This document shows, one piece after another, positions 20,061 through 28,613 of a stretch of DNA of 64,000 bases. The notes under the pieces are model-generated. The model was given only the letters and a program-made list of their open reading frames with translations, was not told the DNA's origin and made no database searches. Both the position numbers and the translations under genes were made by a program. Source of the DNA: Dysgonomonas sp. BGC7 (GTDB taxonomy: Bacteria; Bacteroidota; Bacteroidia; Bacteroidales; Dysgonomonadaceae); assembly GCF_001261735.1 (NCBI RefSeq), contig NZ_CVRP01000002.1, positions 22,999 to 86,998 on the forward strand, given 5' to 3'. Each line of letters opens with the position of its first letter. Within the stretch, counting starts at the first letter, position 1.

Positions 20061-20834
20061 ATGAAGAGTACAACAGACTTAAGAGTTGAAAATATACATG
20101 TAAAACTAGGCGATTCCCTTATTATAGACGGAATAGACCTGAATGTTTGTAATAACTCTTTTACTGCAATTTTGGGACCGAATGGAAGTGGTAAGTCAAC
20201 ACTACTGAAAAGTATATACAGAGTACTAAAGCCTTGTATGGGATATATATATCTGAATGACAGAGAAATACCGGAAATGACAGGTAAAGAGGTTGCCAAG
20301 AAGATGTCGGTAGTCTCTCAGTTTCAGTCTAATTCATTCGATTACACTGTCGAAGAAACAGTCTTTACCGGGCGCACTCCTCATCTAAAAGCATTAGAAA
20401 AAGAAAGTTCTGAAGATAAAAAAATAGTAAAAGATGCTTTAATAAAAACGGGTCTGCTAGAATATAAAGATCGAAGTATAGCAACTCTTTCGGGAGGAGA
20501 AAAGCAGCGGGTAGCTTTAGCTCGTGCCATTGCTCAAAATCCATCAATCATGATTTTAGATGAGCCCAGCAACCATTTGGATATCAAGTATCAGATAGAA
20601 ATATTATCGATAATAAAAAAACTGAATATTAATATTTTAGCCGCTTTACATGATGTATCATTAGCAGCAATGTTTTGCGATTATATATTTTTTATAAAAG
20701 GCGGAAAAATCCGTTATCAAGGGATACCTAAAGATATTATTACAAAAGAAATATTAAAAGATATTTATGGAGTAGACTGTGAAATCTTTGTTCATCCCGA
20801 CACAAATAATATTTGCGTCAGTTATTATAAATAA
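20061..20834 (+). CDS. FecE/BtuD-type ABC transporter ATPase
   Basis: This 257-residue ATPase energises the adjacent permease. Walker A is GPNGSGKST (about residues 37-45), the Q-loop region is VVSQFQSN, the signature is LSGGEKQR, Walker B is IMILDEPSNHLD and the switch is ALHDVS. These match the iron-siderophore importer subfamily. It follows the permease by 8 bases and precedes the binding lipoprotein by 18, so all three are one operon. Confidence 0.95.
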   Translation: MKSTTDLRVENIHVKLGDSLIIDGIDLNVCNNSFTAILGPNGSGKSTLLKSIYRVLKPCMGYIYLNDREIPEMTGKEVAKKMSVVSQFQSNSFDYTVEETVFTGRTPHLKALEKESSEDKKIVKDALIKTGLLEYKDRSIATLSGGEKQRVALARAIAQNPSIMILDEPSNHLDIKYQIEILSIIKKLNINILAALHDVSLAAMFCDYIFFIKGGKIRYQGIPKDIITKEILKDIYGVDCEIFVHPDTNNICVSYYK

Positions 20835-20852
20835 TTATCAAATATAAATTTT

Positions 20853-21887
20853 ATGATAAAGAATTTAGCTGTTATTTTTTCAGTCGCTTTAATTTACAGC
20901 ACTCTGATTATTTCGTGTAAACAAACGAATAAAACTGAACCTGATAAGACAAATATAAATAAATACATAGGGGAAGATAAAAAAACAATATATCCTATCG
21001 AAGTGATATCATACGATTCTAATGGAAAGCCGGTTACTCAGGTATTTGAAAAAGCACCTTCTCGAATTATAACCACAAACCTATCGGCTATAGAAACTCT
21101 ATTAGAGCTGGGGCTGGGAAATAAAATTATAGGCACAACCAAACCGGATAATGAAGTGGATGGAAAATGGAAGTTTGCTGTTAATGAATTAGAACAAATT
21201 GGTGATAAAATGACTACTTCGAAAGAGATTATAGTGGGTAAATCACCTGATATTATTATCGGATCAGCTAAAGGATTAACCGATCAGTATTTAGGATCGT
21301 TGTCGAGTTATAATGCAATGGGTATAAAAGTATATACGCAGTCGGCCAGTATTATACAAAACAACCCTAAACTGACAACTATTATAGATGATGTTAGGAT
21401 ATTAGGTTTAATATTTGATGTAAATGTGGCAGCTGAAAATTATGCAATGCAATTAGAACAGATATATAATGGAGTGATTGATAAAGTCTCAAAAAAGAAG
21501 ACAAGCAATAGATTGTCATTATTACCAATGGTTGCTTTCGACTCCGAAAAAAAATCTTATTCGTCTTTCACTGTTTCCGAAGGACTTCAGCTAGACATAT
21601 TAAATACATTAAATATTAAGCCGGGAATTGAAGGTGCTTCATTGAATAATAATTATGAGAATCTGATTGGTATCAATCCCGATATTATTCTTTATATAAA
21701 GGCTGATAGACATAAAAAGTTAGATGATGTGGCTATCGATTTTATAAAAAAAGATGCTTTACTAAAACATATATCGGCTGTTGATAATAATAGAATATAT
21801 ACAGTAACGTATGATAATTTTATGGATTATGGAGCTAGAAATTTCGCGACATTACTACAGCTATATGAAAGCATATATGGTAAATAG
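20853..21887 (+). CDS. FecB/BtuF-type iron-complex-binding lipoprotein
   Basis: This 344-residue substrate-binding protein is anchored by a lipobox cysteine at residue 22 (LIISC). The periplasmic-binding-protein fold is shown by PSRIITTNLSAIETLLELGLG, IIGTTKP, KSPDIIIGSAKGL, INPDIILYIKAD and VDNNRIYTVTYDN. It delivers ferric siderophore to the permease encoded two genes upstream. It is convergent with the AraC gene, with only 19 bases between stops and no clear terminator. Confidence 0.93.
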   Translation: MIKNLAVIFSVALIYSTLIISCKQTNKTEPDKTNINKYIGEDKKTIYPIEVISYDSNGKPVTQVFEKAPSRIITTNLSAIETLLELGLGNKIIGTTKPDNEVDGKWKFAVNELEQIGDKMTTSKEIIVGKSPDIIIGSAKGLTDQYLGSLSSYNAMGIKVYTQSASIIQNNPKLTTIIDDVRILGLIFDVNVAAENYAMQLEQIYNGVIDKVSKKKTSNRLSLLPMVAFDSEKKSYSSFTVSEGLQLDILNTLNIKPGIEGASLNNNYENLIGINPDIILYIKADRHKKLDDVAIDFIKKDALLKHISAVDNNRIYTVTYDNFMDYGARNFATLLQLYESIYGK

Positions 21888-21906
21888 TAAGTATCAAAGA
21901 AAATCG

Positions 21907-22869
21907 TTAAAATAGATTTTGCCCGTTTTTCAGATCACTGGGTAAATATCCGTAATAACGTTTAAAAGCAACAGTAAAATGAGTGGGGTTTTTATACCCC
22001 ACTGTAGCCGATACCTCACTTATATTTTTGTCACTTTCTATAATCAACTGCTTACTGTAATGCATACGCTCTTCCATTAAGTATTTAAATATAGTAGTGT
22101 CAAATACTTCTCTAAAACCTTTTTTCAGTTTAAATTCATTCAGCCCCGATATACGAGATAATTCTCTGATAGAGTATGGATTGTCTATTTTCTGAGAAAC
22201 AATTTCTCGGACATGATATATTTTATCAATATCATCTTTCGTTAAAAATGGAGAAAGATAATTCTGCGAAACATTCTCTCCTTGCTGTATAACTAATAAG
22301 ATTAGTTCAATTACTTTAGATTCGATAAATATTTTTTTTAAGATTCCTGTTAGTTGACACTCCATCACATCCTTTAGAATAGCCATCATTGGCTGAGAAA
22401 TGGTCATGTTTTGAGCAAAATATCCGGGTTCTTTATTCAGAATTTTTTCACCAAAAGCTCCGAGTATTTTAAGGTCTCCGTTTAACAATCTCAATAAAAA
22501 GTCTCGGGATAATTCTATACCGATTGATTTTTTATAATTATTTTGGGGTTTAAATGATAATATGCCGTCTATATGGGGAATATAGAAAAAACTGTATCTA
22601 CCTTCATGTATTTCTATATTGTACTTACTGTTATTTGTTCGATATTGCTTATGTCCTATTAGCTCAAAATATATTTCAATATGCTCTTCGTCTTTATCTA
22701 CCGGAATGCTGAAAATATCTTTCTGTAGCAAATTTGCCCTATCAATAGAAATTCCATTAATTATTGTTTGAGATATATTACCTCTTATATTCTTATAATC
22801 AGGACTATTATCTATTATCTCTGTTCTTTCTTTAACTGGTTCTTGTTTGATTTTATTAATATCATCCAT
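21907..22869 (-). CDS. AraC-family regulator, PchR-like (iron locus)
   Basis: This 320-residue regulator has an N-terminal sensing half (residues 1-215) and a C-terminal double helix-turn-helix (about 225-315) with YSIRELSRISGLNEFKLKKG and KNISEVSATVGYKNPTHFTV, the two recognition helices, ending GYLPSDLKNG. The sensing half resembles PchR-type siderophore-responsive regulators, which bind a ferric siderophore directly; this is a pattern-level match. It is a likely activator of the two divergent iron operons through the AGTGACG repeats. It is a paralogue of the regulator at 43.4 kb. Confidence 0.9.
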   Translation of the reverse strand: MDDINKIKQEPVKERTEIIDNSPDYKNIRGNISQTIINGISIDRANLLQKDIFSIPVDKDEEHIEIYFELIGHKQYRTNNSKYNIEIHEGRYSFFYIPHIDGILSFKPQNNYKKSIGIELSRDFLLRLLNGDLKILGAFGEKILNKEPGYFAQNMTISQPMMAILKDVMECQLTGILKKIFIESKVIELILLVIQQGENVSQNYLSPFLTKDDIDKIYHVREIVSQKIDNPYSIRELSRISGLNEFKLKKGFREVFDTTIFKYLMEERMHYSKQLIIESDKNISEVSATVGYKNPTHFTVAFKRYYGYLPSDLKNGQNLF

Positions 22870-22918
22870 ACACTATTGTTTTGGGGCTAATTGCTATATA
22901 TATAATAATTATAACTTA

Positions 22919-22926
22919 CAAAGTTA
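22919..22926 (-). promoter_or_regulatory. Probable -7 element of the AraC gene
   Basis: TAACTTTG on the minus strand fits TAnnTTTG and lies about 50 bases upstream of the regulator start codon at 22869. Confidence 0.5.
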
Positions 22927-23294
22927 GCGAGAAGCACACAAGTATGACATACCTAAAAAAGACTAAAAACTACTTTATTTATCATTATATATTGGTAACT
23001 TTAAAATTAAAAGATTATATCTTATCAAATAAAAGTGCTAAAGTTTAAGGGGGAGTCCTAGATCTAATTATTCTTTATCTTCAAAAGCGGAAGACTACAA
23101 ATTGACCAGAAGTACCATCGTCTTATCATCCAACTGAAGGTAAACAGTTTTATCTGCTTCTTGTTTGAGAGTAACCAAAAGCATTCGGGTATAATTGGTT
23201 CTCATATGCATCATTATTATCCAAACAAGATTGTAAGGATAGGAGTGAACAAAAACTCGAATCATTAATAAAACCAATCTTATAATTCTCATCG
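22927..23294. other. Gene-poor spacer, possibly decayed coding sequence
   Basis: No recognised gene. An 86-codon frame on the minus strand (23095-23355) ends in an acidic, plausible-looking tail (QEADKTVYLQLDDKTMVLLV), but its first half has skewed composition and no homology I recognise. It may be the 3' part of the broken gene that starts at 23408. Confidence 0.35.
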
Positions 23295-23408
23295 TTAAGT
23301 TGTTAAATATTCCATATGTAGAGTATAATACACATTTAATTTCAACATCTCCCAATATTTCGCACCTTGTAATCCATGTCTATTGTGCTTGTTAAATACT
23401 TTCTTCAT
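23295..23408 (-). pseudogene. Short frame behind a Zur-linked promoter, probably gene remnant
   Basis: An ATG at 23408 opens a 37-residue frame (MKKVFNKHNRHGLQGAKYWE at the start) that stops at 23295; a further frame with plausible protein composition follows out of register to about 23095. A TAnnTTTG match (TAATTTTG) lies at 23423-23430, a correct distance for a leader of about 8 nt, and the Zur-like box at 23458 is just upstream. This looks like a Zur-controlled gene that has been shortened or frameshifted. I do not recognise the protein. Confidence 0.3.
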
Positions 23409-23422
23409 GGTTTAATTTAATT

Positions 23423-23430
23423 CAAAATTA
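23423..23430 (-). promoter_or_regulatory. Possible -7 element, divergent from the Zur-box promoter
   Basis: TAATTTTG on the minus strand fits TAnnTTTG. It lies 28 bases from the Zur-like box and 15 bases before the 37-residue frame. Confidence 0.35.
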
Positions 23431-23457
23431 CAGGACGATTGTGAACAATATTTCAAA

Positions 23458-23472
23458 TGCAACTAAATTGCA
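23458..23472 (+). promoter_or_regulatory. Zur box 1 (TGCAACTAAATTGCA)
   Basis: An inverted repeat TGCAA-N5-TTGCA lies upstream of the His-rich membrane protein and TonB receptor genes. It matches the box at 31046-31060 in sequence, and both are followed by the same promoter stretch (TGAATTTATATTA, then ATTTGCA). The shared site upstream of a Fur-family gene with zinc-handling neighbours supports Zur repression. Assignment to Zur is inferred. Confidence 0.75.
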
Positions 23473-23488
23473 TTAATTGAATTTATAT

Positions 23489-23496
23489 TATATTTG
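23489..23496 (+). promoter_or_regulatory. -7 element (TATATTTG) of the His-rich/TonB operon
   Basis: TATATTTG fits TAnnTTTG, 17 bases after the Zur box and 20 bases before the ATG at 23516. It rules out the TTG at 23477 as a start codon because that codon would lie upstream of the transcript. Confidence 0.7.
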
Positions 23497-23515
23497 CAGA
23501 AGAATTGCAAAAAGA

Positions 23516-23890
23516 ATGAAGTTTCGACAGAATAAAGACATACAATCGATAGTAAAGGTTATTTTCTTAACCCTCTTTATTTGTTATGCCGGTTCCATTA
23601 CGTTTTTTTTTCACTCTCACATTATTAATGGAGTTACAATTGTCCATTCACATCCATATAAAGCTGATGAGAAGGGAAAACCGCTTCATACTCACACGGG
23701 ATCAGAAATACAGTTGATCCAATTCTTGTCTTCGTGGCATTCTGTTGGAAAAATTACTTTTACCTTTACTTTTAAAGTATTCCAATCATACTATATCATA
23801 AAAATAGCAAGTAAAACTGAATCTGTAATAAAAGGTTTTACTAACTATTTTTATCTATTAAGGGCTCCTCCTTCATTTTATTATTATTGA
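23516..23890 (+). CDS. Small His-rich membrane protein, first gene of Zur-controlled operon
   Basis: Starting from the ATG at 23516 this is a 124-residue protein. It has a hydrophobic segment at about 14-34 (VIFLTLFICYAGSITFFF), then a His-rich periplasmic stretch with HSHIINGVTIVHSHPY and LHTHTGSEIQ. The remainder is moderately hydrophobic with an aromatic tail (PPSFYYY). Proteins of this shape often precede zinc TonB receptors in Bacteroidetes but have no defined function; metal binding is inferred from the seven or so histidines. A Zur box and -7 element lie directly upstream, and the TonB receptor starts 82 bases downstream. An upstream in-frame TTG at 23477 is rejected because it overlaps the promoter. 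Confidence 0.75.
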   Translation: MKFRQNKDIQSIVKVIFLTLFICYAGSITFFFHSHIINGVTIVHSHPYKADEKGKPLHTHTGSEIQLIQFLSSWHSVGKITFTFTFKVFQSYYIIKIASKTESVIKGFTNYFYLLRAPPSFYYY

Positions 23891-23972
23891 TTTTATTTTA
23901 GAGAATCCCAAATATCAAATTGAGATTCAATCTGTTTATGTACTTACTTTTAAAATATCAATAAATAATAAA

Positions 23973-26345
23973 ATGAAAAAATATATATACATTTTTTTAT
24001 GTTTTGTGTTTTCCCTATTGGATATACATGCTAATAAGCCTGTGGAAATACAGAAGACAGATGCCAATGTGGTTGGGCATATAATTGACAAAAAGACTGG
24101 AGAACATATTCCTTATATGACAGTCTCATTAAAAGGGACAACCATAGGAACAACAACCGATGTGACAGGGCATTATTACCTAAAAGATCTTCCTGAAGGG
24201 AAATTTATGATTGAAGTAAGACTCGTTGGCTATAAAACAACTTCAAAAGAAATATTTATAGAAAGAGGAAAAACGCTTGAAGTTAATTTTGAATTAGACG
24301 AAAGTAGCGTTTCTCTTAATGAGGTAGTTGTTTCAGCTAATCGCAATGAAACGGAGAGACGTCTGGCCCCCACACTAGTAAAAATATTAGATACCAAAAC
24401 CTTTGATAGGACTAATTCGGTTACCCTTTCTCAAGGATTAAATTTCCAACCCGGAGTCCGAGTTGAAACAAACTGCCAGAATTGTGGATTTACTCAAGTT
24501 CGCATGAATGGATTAGAAGGTGCTTATTCTCAAATCCTGATAGATTCACGTCCGATATTCAGTGCATTAACCGGTGTTTACGGGTTAGATCAAATCCCTG
24601 CTAATATGATTGAACGGGTTGAGGTTATACGAGGAGGAGGTTCCGCTCTCTTCGGATCTTCAGCCATAGCCGGGACAATAAATATAATAACAAAAGAGCC
24701 AACCCGTAATTCGGCACAACTTACCCATACCATAACAGCAATTAACGGTGTAAAAGATTTTGAAAATAATACAGGATTTAACGCTTCTCTGGTATCTGAT
24801 AATCAAAAGATGGGCATTATGGTATTCGGTCAGAAAAGAGAGCGATCCGGATATGATTATGACGGAGATGGTTTTTCTGAATTGCCAAAATTGGAAAACA
24901 GGACATTAGGGTTTAGATCTTTTATAAAAACAGGAACCTATTCTAAACTTTCTTTCGAATATCATAATATGCATGAGTTTCGCAGAGGTGGAGACCGGTT
25001 AAACAGTGTCCCTCATGAAGCATATATTGCAGAACAGATAGAATCATCTATCGACGGTGGAGGTCTGAATTATAATATATTCTCGCCTGATGGAAAACAT
25101 CGTATCAACATATATTCTTCAGCACAATTGACAAACCGTAAAAGTTATTATGGCGGTGGAGAGCCGGTTTCTGTTATAAATGCCGGAGATATGAGTGATC
25201 AGGACAAACTGGATGCAATAAATATACGACTAGGTTCGTACGGAAGGACGAAAGATGTTACCTATATTGTAGGAGGTCAGTATTCTTATGATTTTGATAA
25301 ATTCCTATTTATGCCTTCTACACTAACTACCGGATTAGAATACAATCATGATGATCTAGAAGATCAAAGTGGATACAGACCGGAACCTATCGATCAGAGA
25401 ATTAATATCAAAAGTGCATTCTTACAAAATGAGTGGAAAAACGATATGTGGAGCTTTTTAGCCGGAGTGCGTATTGATAAGCATAGTTTAATGAATGATG
25501 CAGTCATCAGTCCACGTGCGAATATCAGATATAATCCGGTTGAAAATGTTAATATCAGAGTGAGTTATGGTCAGGGATTTCGGGCTCCACAGATATTTGA
25601 TGAAGATCTGCACGTTGATATTGCAGGAGGAGAGCATATTATAAGAAAAATCGATCCGAACCTAAAAGAAGAGAAGTCTCATAGTTTTAGTGCCTCCGTA
25701 GATTGGTATCACCAAGTAGGAGCTGCTGAATTAAATTTTTTGGCTGAGGGATTTTATACAATACTCAATAATCCGTTTACATCAGTCTCAGAAGAGCAAG
25801 AAGACGGTTCTATCATTAAACGGACTGTTAATGCTGCAGGTGCAAAAGTATACGGTGTAAATTTGGAAGGACGTGCGGCTATAGGAACACTTTTTGATTT
25901 TCAATTAGGAGCCACAATTCAAAAAAGCCGCTATGATGAAGCCCGAAAGTGGTCAGATGATGACACGGACGATGTTATAGCTGAAAAGAGAATGATGCGT
26001 ACACCTGATGTATATGGGTATTTTGTAGCAACATTAACACCCTGGAAGACATTCAGTACATCTCTTACCGGAAATTACACCGGCAGTATGCTTGTACCGC
26101 ATGAAGCAGGCTATATCGAAAAGAACAGAACTGAAAAATCCGATTCTTTTTTTGAACTGGGATTAAAACTAGGGTATGAAATAGCTTTGTATAAAGGTTC
26201 TACACTCGAAATAAATGGAGGTATCCGCAATATGTTCAATGCATATCAAAAAGATTTTGATAAAGGTCCGGATCGGGCTTCCAGTTATATATATGGTCCT
26301 GCTATGCCCCGAAATTATTATGCAGGGGTAAAGCTAAATTTTTAA
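23973..26345 (+). CDS. TonB-dependent receptor, probable zinc/zincophore uptake
   Basis: This 790-residue outer-membrane receptor has a signal peptide (1-20), a carboxypeptidase-regulatory domain (about 32-115; VGHIIDKKTGEHIPYMTVSL), a TonB-box-like region (SLNEVVVSANRNETER), a plug with RVETNCQNCGFTQVRMNGL and IERVEVIRGGGSALFGSSA, and a barrel ending PAMPRNYYAGVKLNF. The CQNC pair in the plug (near residue 170) is notable because cysteines are rare in such plugs and could bind metal. It lies in the Zur-box-controlled operon after the His-rich protein, so zinc or a zinc chelate is the inferred substrate. Confidence 0.9.
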   Translation: MKKYIYIFLCFVFSLLDIHANKPVEIQKTDANVVGHIIDKKTGEHIPYMTVSLKGTTIGTTTDVTGHYYLKDLPEGKFMIEVRLVGYKTTSKEIFIERGKTLEVNFELDESSVSLNEVVVSANRNETERRLAPTLVKILDTKTFDRTNSVTLSQGLNFQPGVRVETNCQNCGFTQVRMNGLEGAYSQILIDSRPIFSALTGVYGLDQIPANMIERVEVIRGGGSALFGSSAIAGTINIITKEPTRNSAQLTHTITAINGVKDFENNTGFNASLVSDNQKMGIMVFGQKRERSGYDYDGDGFSELPKLENRTLGFRSFIKTGTYSKLSFEYHNMHEFRRGGDRLNSVPHEAYIAEQIESSIDGGGLNYNIFSPDGKHRINIYSSAQLTNRKSYYGGGEPVSVINAGDMSDQDKLDAINIRLGSYGRTKDVTYIVGGQYSYDFDKFLFMPSTLTTGLEYNHDDLEDQSGYRPEPIDQRINIKSAFLQNEWKNDMWSFLAGVRIDKHSLMNDAVISPRANIRYNPVENVNIRVSYGQGFRAPQIFDEDLHVDIAGGEHIIRKIDPNLKEEKSHSFSASVDWYHQVGAAELNFLAEGFYTILNNPFTSVSEEQEDGSIIKRTVNAAGAKVYGVNLEGRAAIGTLFDFQLGATIQKSRYDEARKWSDDDTDDVIAEKRMMRTPDVYGYFVATLTPWKTFSTSLTGNYTGSMLVPHEAGYIEKNRTEKSDSFFELGLKLGYEIALYKGSTLEINGGIRNMFNAYQKDFDKGPDRASSYIYGPAMPRNYYAGVKLNF

Positions 26346-26613
26346 TTATTAGAGACACTTCTTTAATTTTATGAAATATTGTTTTCATTTATATGCATAA
26401 ATGTATATGATGATTTTAGGGAGCATTGGACTGTGATAGTTTGATGCTCTTATAAAATAAACCAAGAAGATGATGATAAATCCATAGTACCATGAAAAAT
26501 ATTACATACAATATAGTCTCATTTCTTTCTGCGGACAATTTACAAGTCGTAAAAAGGATTTTAGCGTGTTAAATATTCTGAGTAGTTATATAAGTTTAGA
26601 GAATTTAAAAGTT
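26346..26613. other. Intergenic, nothing recognised
   Basis: Between the convergent TonB receptor and DUF4625 genes. No coding sequence or RNA is seen in this part; the terminator hairpin follows it. Confidence 0.5.
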
Positions 26614-26660
26614 ATAACAGGTTATTCATCTGGCATCTAGATAAATGAATAACCTGTTAT
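26614..26660 (-). terminator. Long hairpin terminator after DUF4625 gene
   Basis: A perfect 16-bp inverted repeat (26614-26629 and 26645-26660, arms ATAACAGGTTATTCAT) sits 26 bases downstream of the minus-strand DUF4625 stop. The following T-rich tract is weak, so it may also work in both directions for the convergent TonB gene. Confidence 0.7.
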
Positions 26661-26685
26661 TTATAAATTCCATCAAAAACGAAAA

Positions 26686-27651
26686 TTAATACTCAATCTG
26701 AAGATTAATATATTCGAATAATCCCATATTATAGGTCGTATTCTTATAAATTATCCCCAAATAATATTGTCCCGACTCCCAAGCTTTCAGACCATCAATC
26801 GGATTCCCGGCTGGAGTATTATTATCTATATCGGCTCCAATTTTTAGCTTTGGCTTACGAAGAGTTATGGGTGTGGTTGATCTATCAGTCGTTGTTGAGA
26901 ATGAGCCCGAGGCGGGAACTCCTACATGTTGCGCAACATCTACAACGATCGCTTTAGAGTAATCTATTGCCTCAAGTGTTTCCGGTCTATGGTTGTGTTT
27001 TTTATTGATGAGTATGATTACAGCTTTACCATCTCCTTTGAGTCCTGAAACCGCAGCCCTAGCGTTCAATAGTTCATCCTTGCTTATGCGTAAATCGGTT
27101 TTATCAGGATTGGCTGTATTGTATATTTCTCTAAGAATTTTGTAATTATTGTCTACTGTACCTGCGTAGAATGAGAAAAGTTGAGGATCAACAGGGAGGT
27201 TGGCAGCCAAGTATAAGGTAATGGCTCTTTTTTCTTCAAGGGTTGTTCCATTTTGATCTTTAACGATGATTATAAAATCATACTTTCCCTCAACTGCGTC
27301 TGCCGGGATGCTAAAATGCTCATGTATAAGTGCATTTTTGACATTTTGATATTGCGACCAGGTTTTCTCGAAACTCCAAGCCTTCTCATAAGTTTCATCC
27401 GGTCTGGGCACAATTTTTATCCCAATACTATCAATTTTTGTTGCTGCTAGTACCTCAGCATTGAAATGAAAATCCTTTGCTATAGTTCCTATTTCGTTAT
27501 TATTCAATCCAATTTCAATGTTAGTTATTTTTGCGGTTTCCTTTGGTTCTTCATTTTCAGGATCATCATCATTGTTGCACGAAGTAAAAAATACACTAAG
27601 GATAAATAGTGGTAAAAAAATGAATTTGGATTTGCTTAACATCGTTTTCAT
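26686..27651 (-). CDS. DUF4625-type lipoprotein, zinc island
   Basis: This 321-residue lipoprotein has its lipobox cysteine at residue 25 (FFTSC) followed by NNDDDPENEE. The first half is a DUF4625-like beta domain (about 40-150) with the family pattern ALIHEHFSIPADAVEGKYDF, which includes an HxH pair. The second half (about 155-321) is a separate region with no assignment that contains KKHNHRPET and AQHVGVP. It is the last gene of the divergent Zur-controlled operon, after the ZIP transporter and a short remnant. Zinc binding at the cell surface is inferred from the histidines and from relatives at 37-38.8 kb. Confidence 0.75.
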   Translation of the reverse strand: MKTMLSKSKFIFLPLFILSVFFTSCNNDDDPENEEPKETAKITNIEIGLNNNEIGTIAKDFHFNAEVLAATKIDSIGIKIVPRPDETYEKAWSFEKTWSQYQNVKNALIHEHFSIPADAVEGKYDFIIIVKDQNGTTLEEKRAITLYLAANLPVDPQLFSFYAGTVDNNYKILREIYNTANPDKTDLRISKDELLNARAAVSGLKGDGKAVIILINKKHNHRPETLEAIDYSKAIVVDVAQHVGVPASGSFSTTTDRSTTPITLRKPKLKIGADIDNNTPAGNPIDGLKAWESGQYYLGIIYKNTTYNMGLFEYINLQIEY

Positions 27652-27702
27652 AACTTATAATTTATTTGATTATTAAAAATTTTATTTATCGATTCTATTA
27701 TT

Positions 27703-27845
27703 CTAATCTTCTGTATCTATATCGACAAGAACAGTAATCGTAACGTTGATTTGGTATTCAGTCCCTCTTGGAATATTGAATTTTCGATATCCAAGAAATA
27801 TTTTACCGCCTGTTTTATAGGTAATAACTAGAATTGAGTTCAGTG
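27703..27845 (-). pseudogene. C-terminal fragment of an unidentified protein
   Basis: Between the ZIP transporter stop and the DUF4625 lipoprotein the minus strand has an open stretch of about 45 codons with protein-like composition (ITYKTGGKIFLGYRKFNIPR, then INVTITVLVDIDTED and a TAG at 27703). It has no ATG and is bounded upstream by an in-frame TAG next to the ZIP stop. It looks like the 3' remnant of a beta-rich protein deleted from this operon. A short gene with a non-standard start is possible but less likely. Confidence 0.4.
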
Positions 27846-28592
27846 ACTATGCCCATTCTGTAGTCCTATGTAGTATATAAACCCTAGTCCTAATAGGATA
27901 AAGACAATATTTATCACTAAGTTTTTCTTGGTAGTATCCCGTAATATTTCCGGAATTAAACAACCTGTAGCAAGATAAATAAAACCTCCTGCGGCTACAG
28001 GCAGCATGTATATAGAAAAATGGCCAACCTGAGCTCCGATCCATAGGGCTATTATCGTTCCTAATATCGCGGTACAGGCTGAAATAAAATTAAATAGCAA
28101 AGCCTTACGTTTATTAAATCCGGCACGGAGCAATATGCCAAAATCGCTGATTTCCTGTGGTATTTCATGTAAGATTATACCTAGTGTTGTAGCCAGACCC
28201 AGTTCCGGGCTGAACATCCATGTCGCACCAATGAGTATACCGTCTACAAAATTGTGTATTCCATCGGCATAGAGGCTCAAATATCCGTATGGCTTAATGG
28301 TCTTCTTGTTTCCATGGCTGATATGTAATAATTGTTCCAGTATAAAAAACACAAAGAAACCTCCAAGGATAAGCCACGAAGTTAATCTGGCTGATTCCAT
28401 ATGAAAATAAGATTCGGGGACCAGCTGAAAAAAAGCATTCCCTAGTAATGTCCCTATAGCGAAGCAAATCAGCAGATTCAATATTCCGCTTAATTTGTTC
28501 GATTTAAAATATAAAAGAAATACCCCGACAAATGACAGGGTACTGACAAAACATGCGCTTAATATCGCATATAAAGCATTATTAATTTCCAT
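27840..28592 (-). CDS. ZIP-family zinc transporter
   Basis: This 250-residue inner-membrane protein has eight predicted membrane segments. ZIP landmarks are HNFVDGILIGATW (about residues 110-122, helix 4) and LHEIPQEISDFGILLRAGF (about 142-160, helix 5), which carry the His/Glu metal site. A histidine cluster ends the protein (NGHSH), and a further HISHGNKK loop precedes helix 4. ZIP proteins move Zn2+ into the cytoplasm. It is 21 bases downstream of the DUF3299-like gene in the Zur-controlled operon. Confidence 0.93.
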   Translation of the reverse strand: MEINNALYAILSACFVSTLSFVGVFLLYFKSNKLSGILNLLICFAIGTLLGNAFFQLVPESYFHMESARLTSWLILGGFFVFFILEQLLHISHGNKKTIKPYGYLSLYADGIHNFVDGILIGATWMFSPELGLATTLGIILHEIPQEISDFGILLRAGFNKRKALLFNFISACTAILGTIIALWIGAQVGHFSIYMLPVAAGGFIYLATGCLIPEILRDTTKKNLVINIVFILLGLGFIYYIGLQNGHSH

Positions 28593-28613
28593 ATCTGTAG
28601 TTGTAATTTTAAT

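Noticed and set aside
23477..23515. TTG start giving 13 extra residues on the His-rich protein
   Set aside because: The codon is upstream of the -7 element, so it would not be in the transcript.
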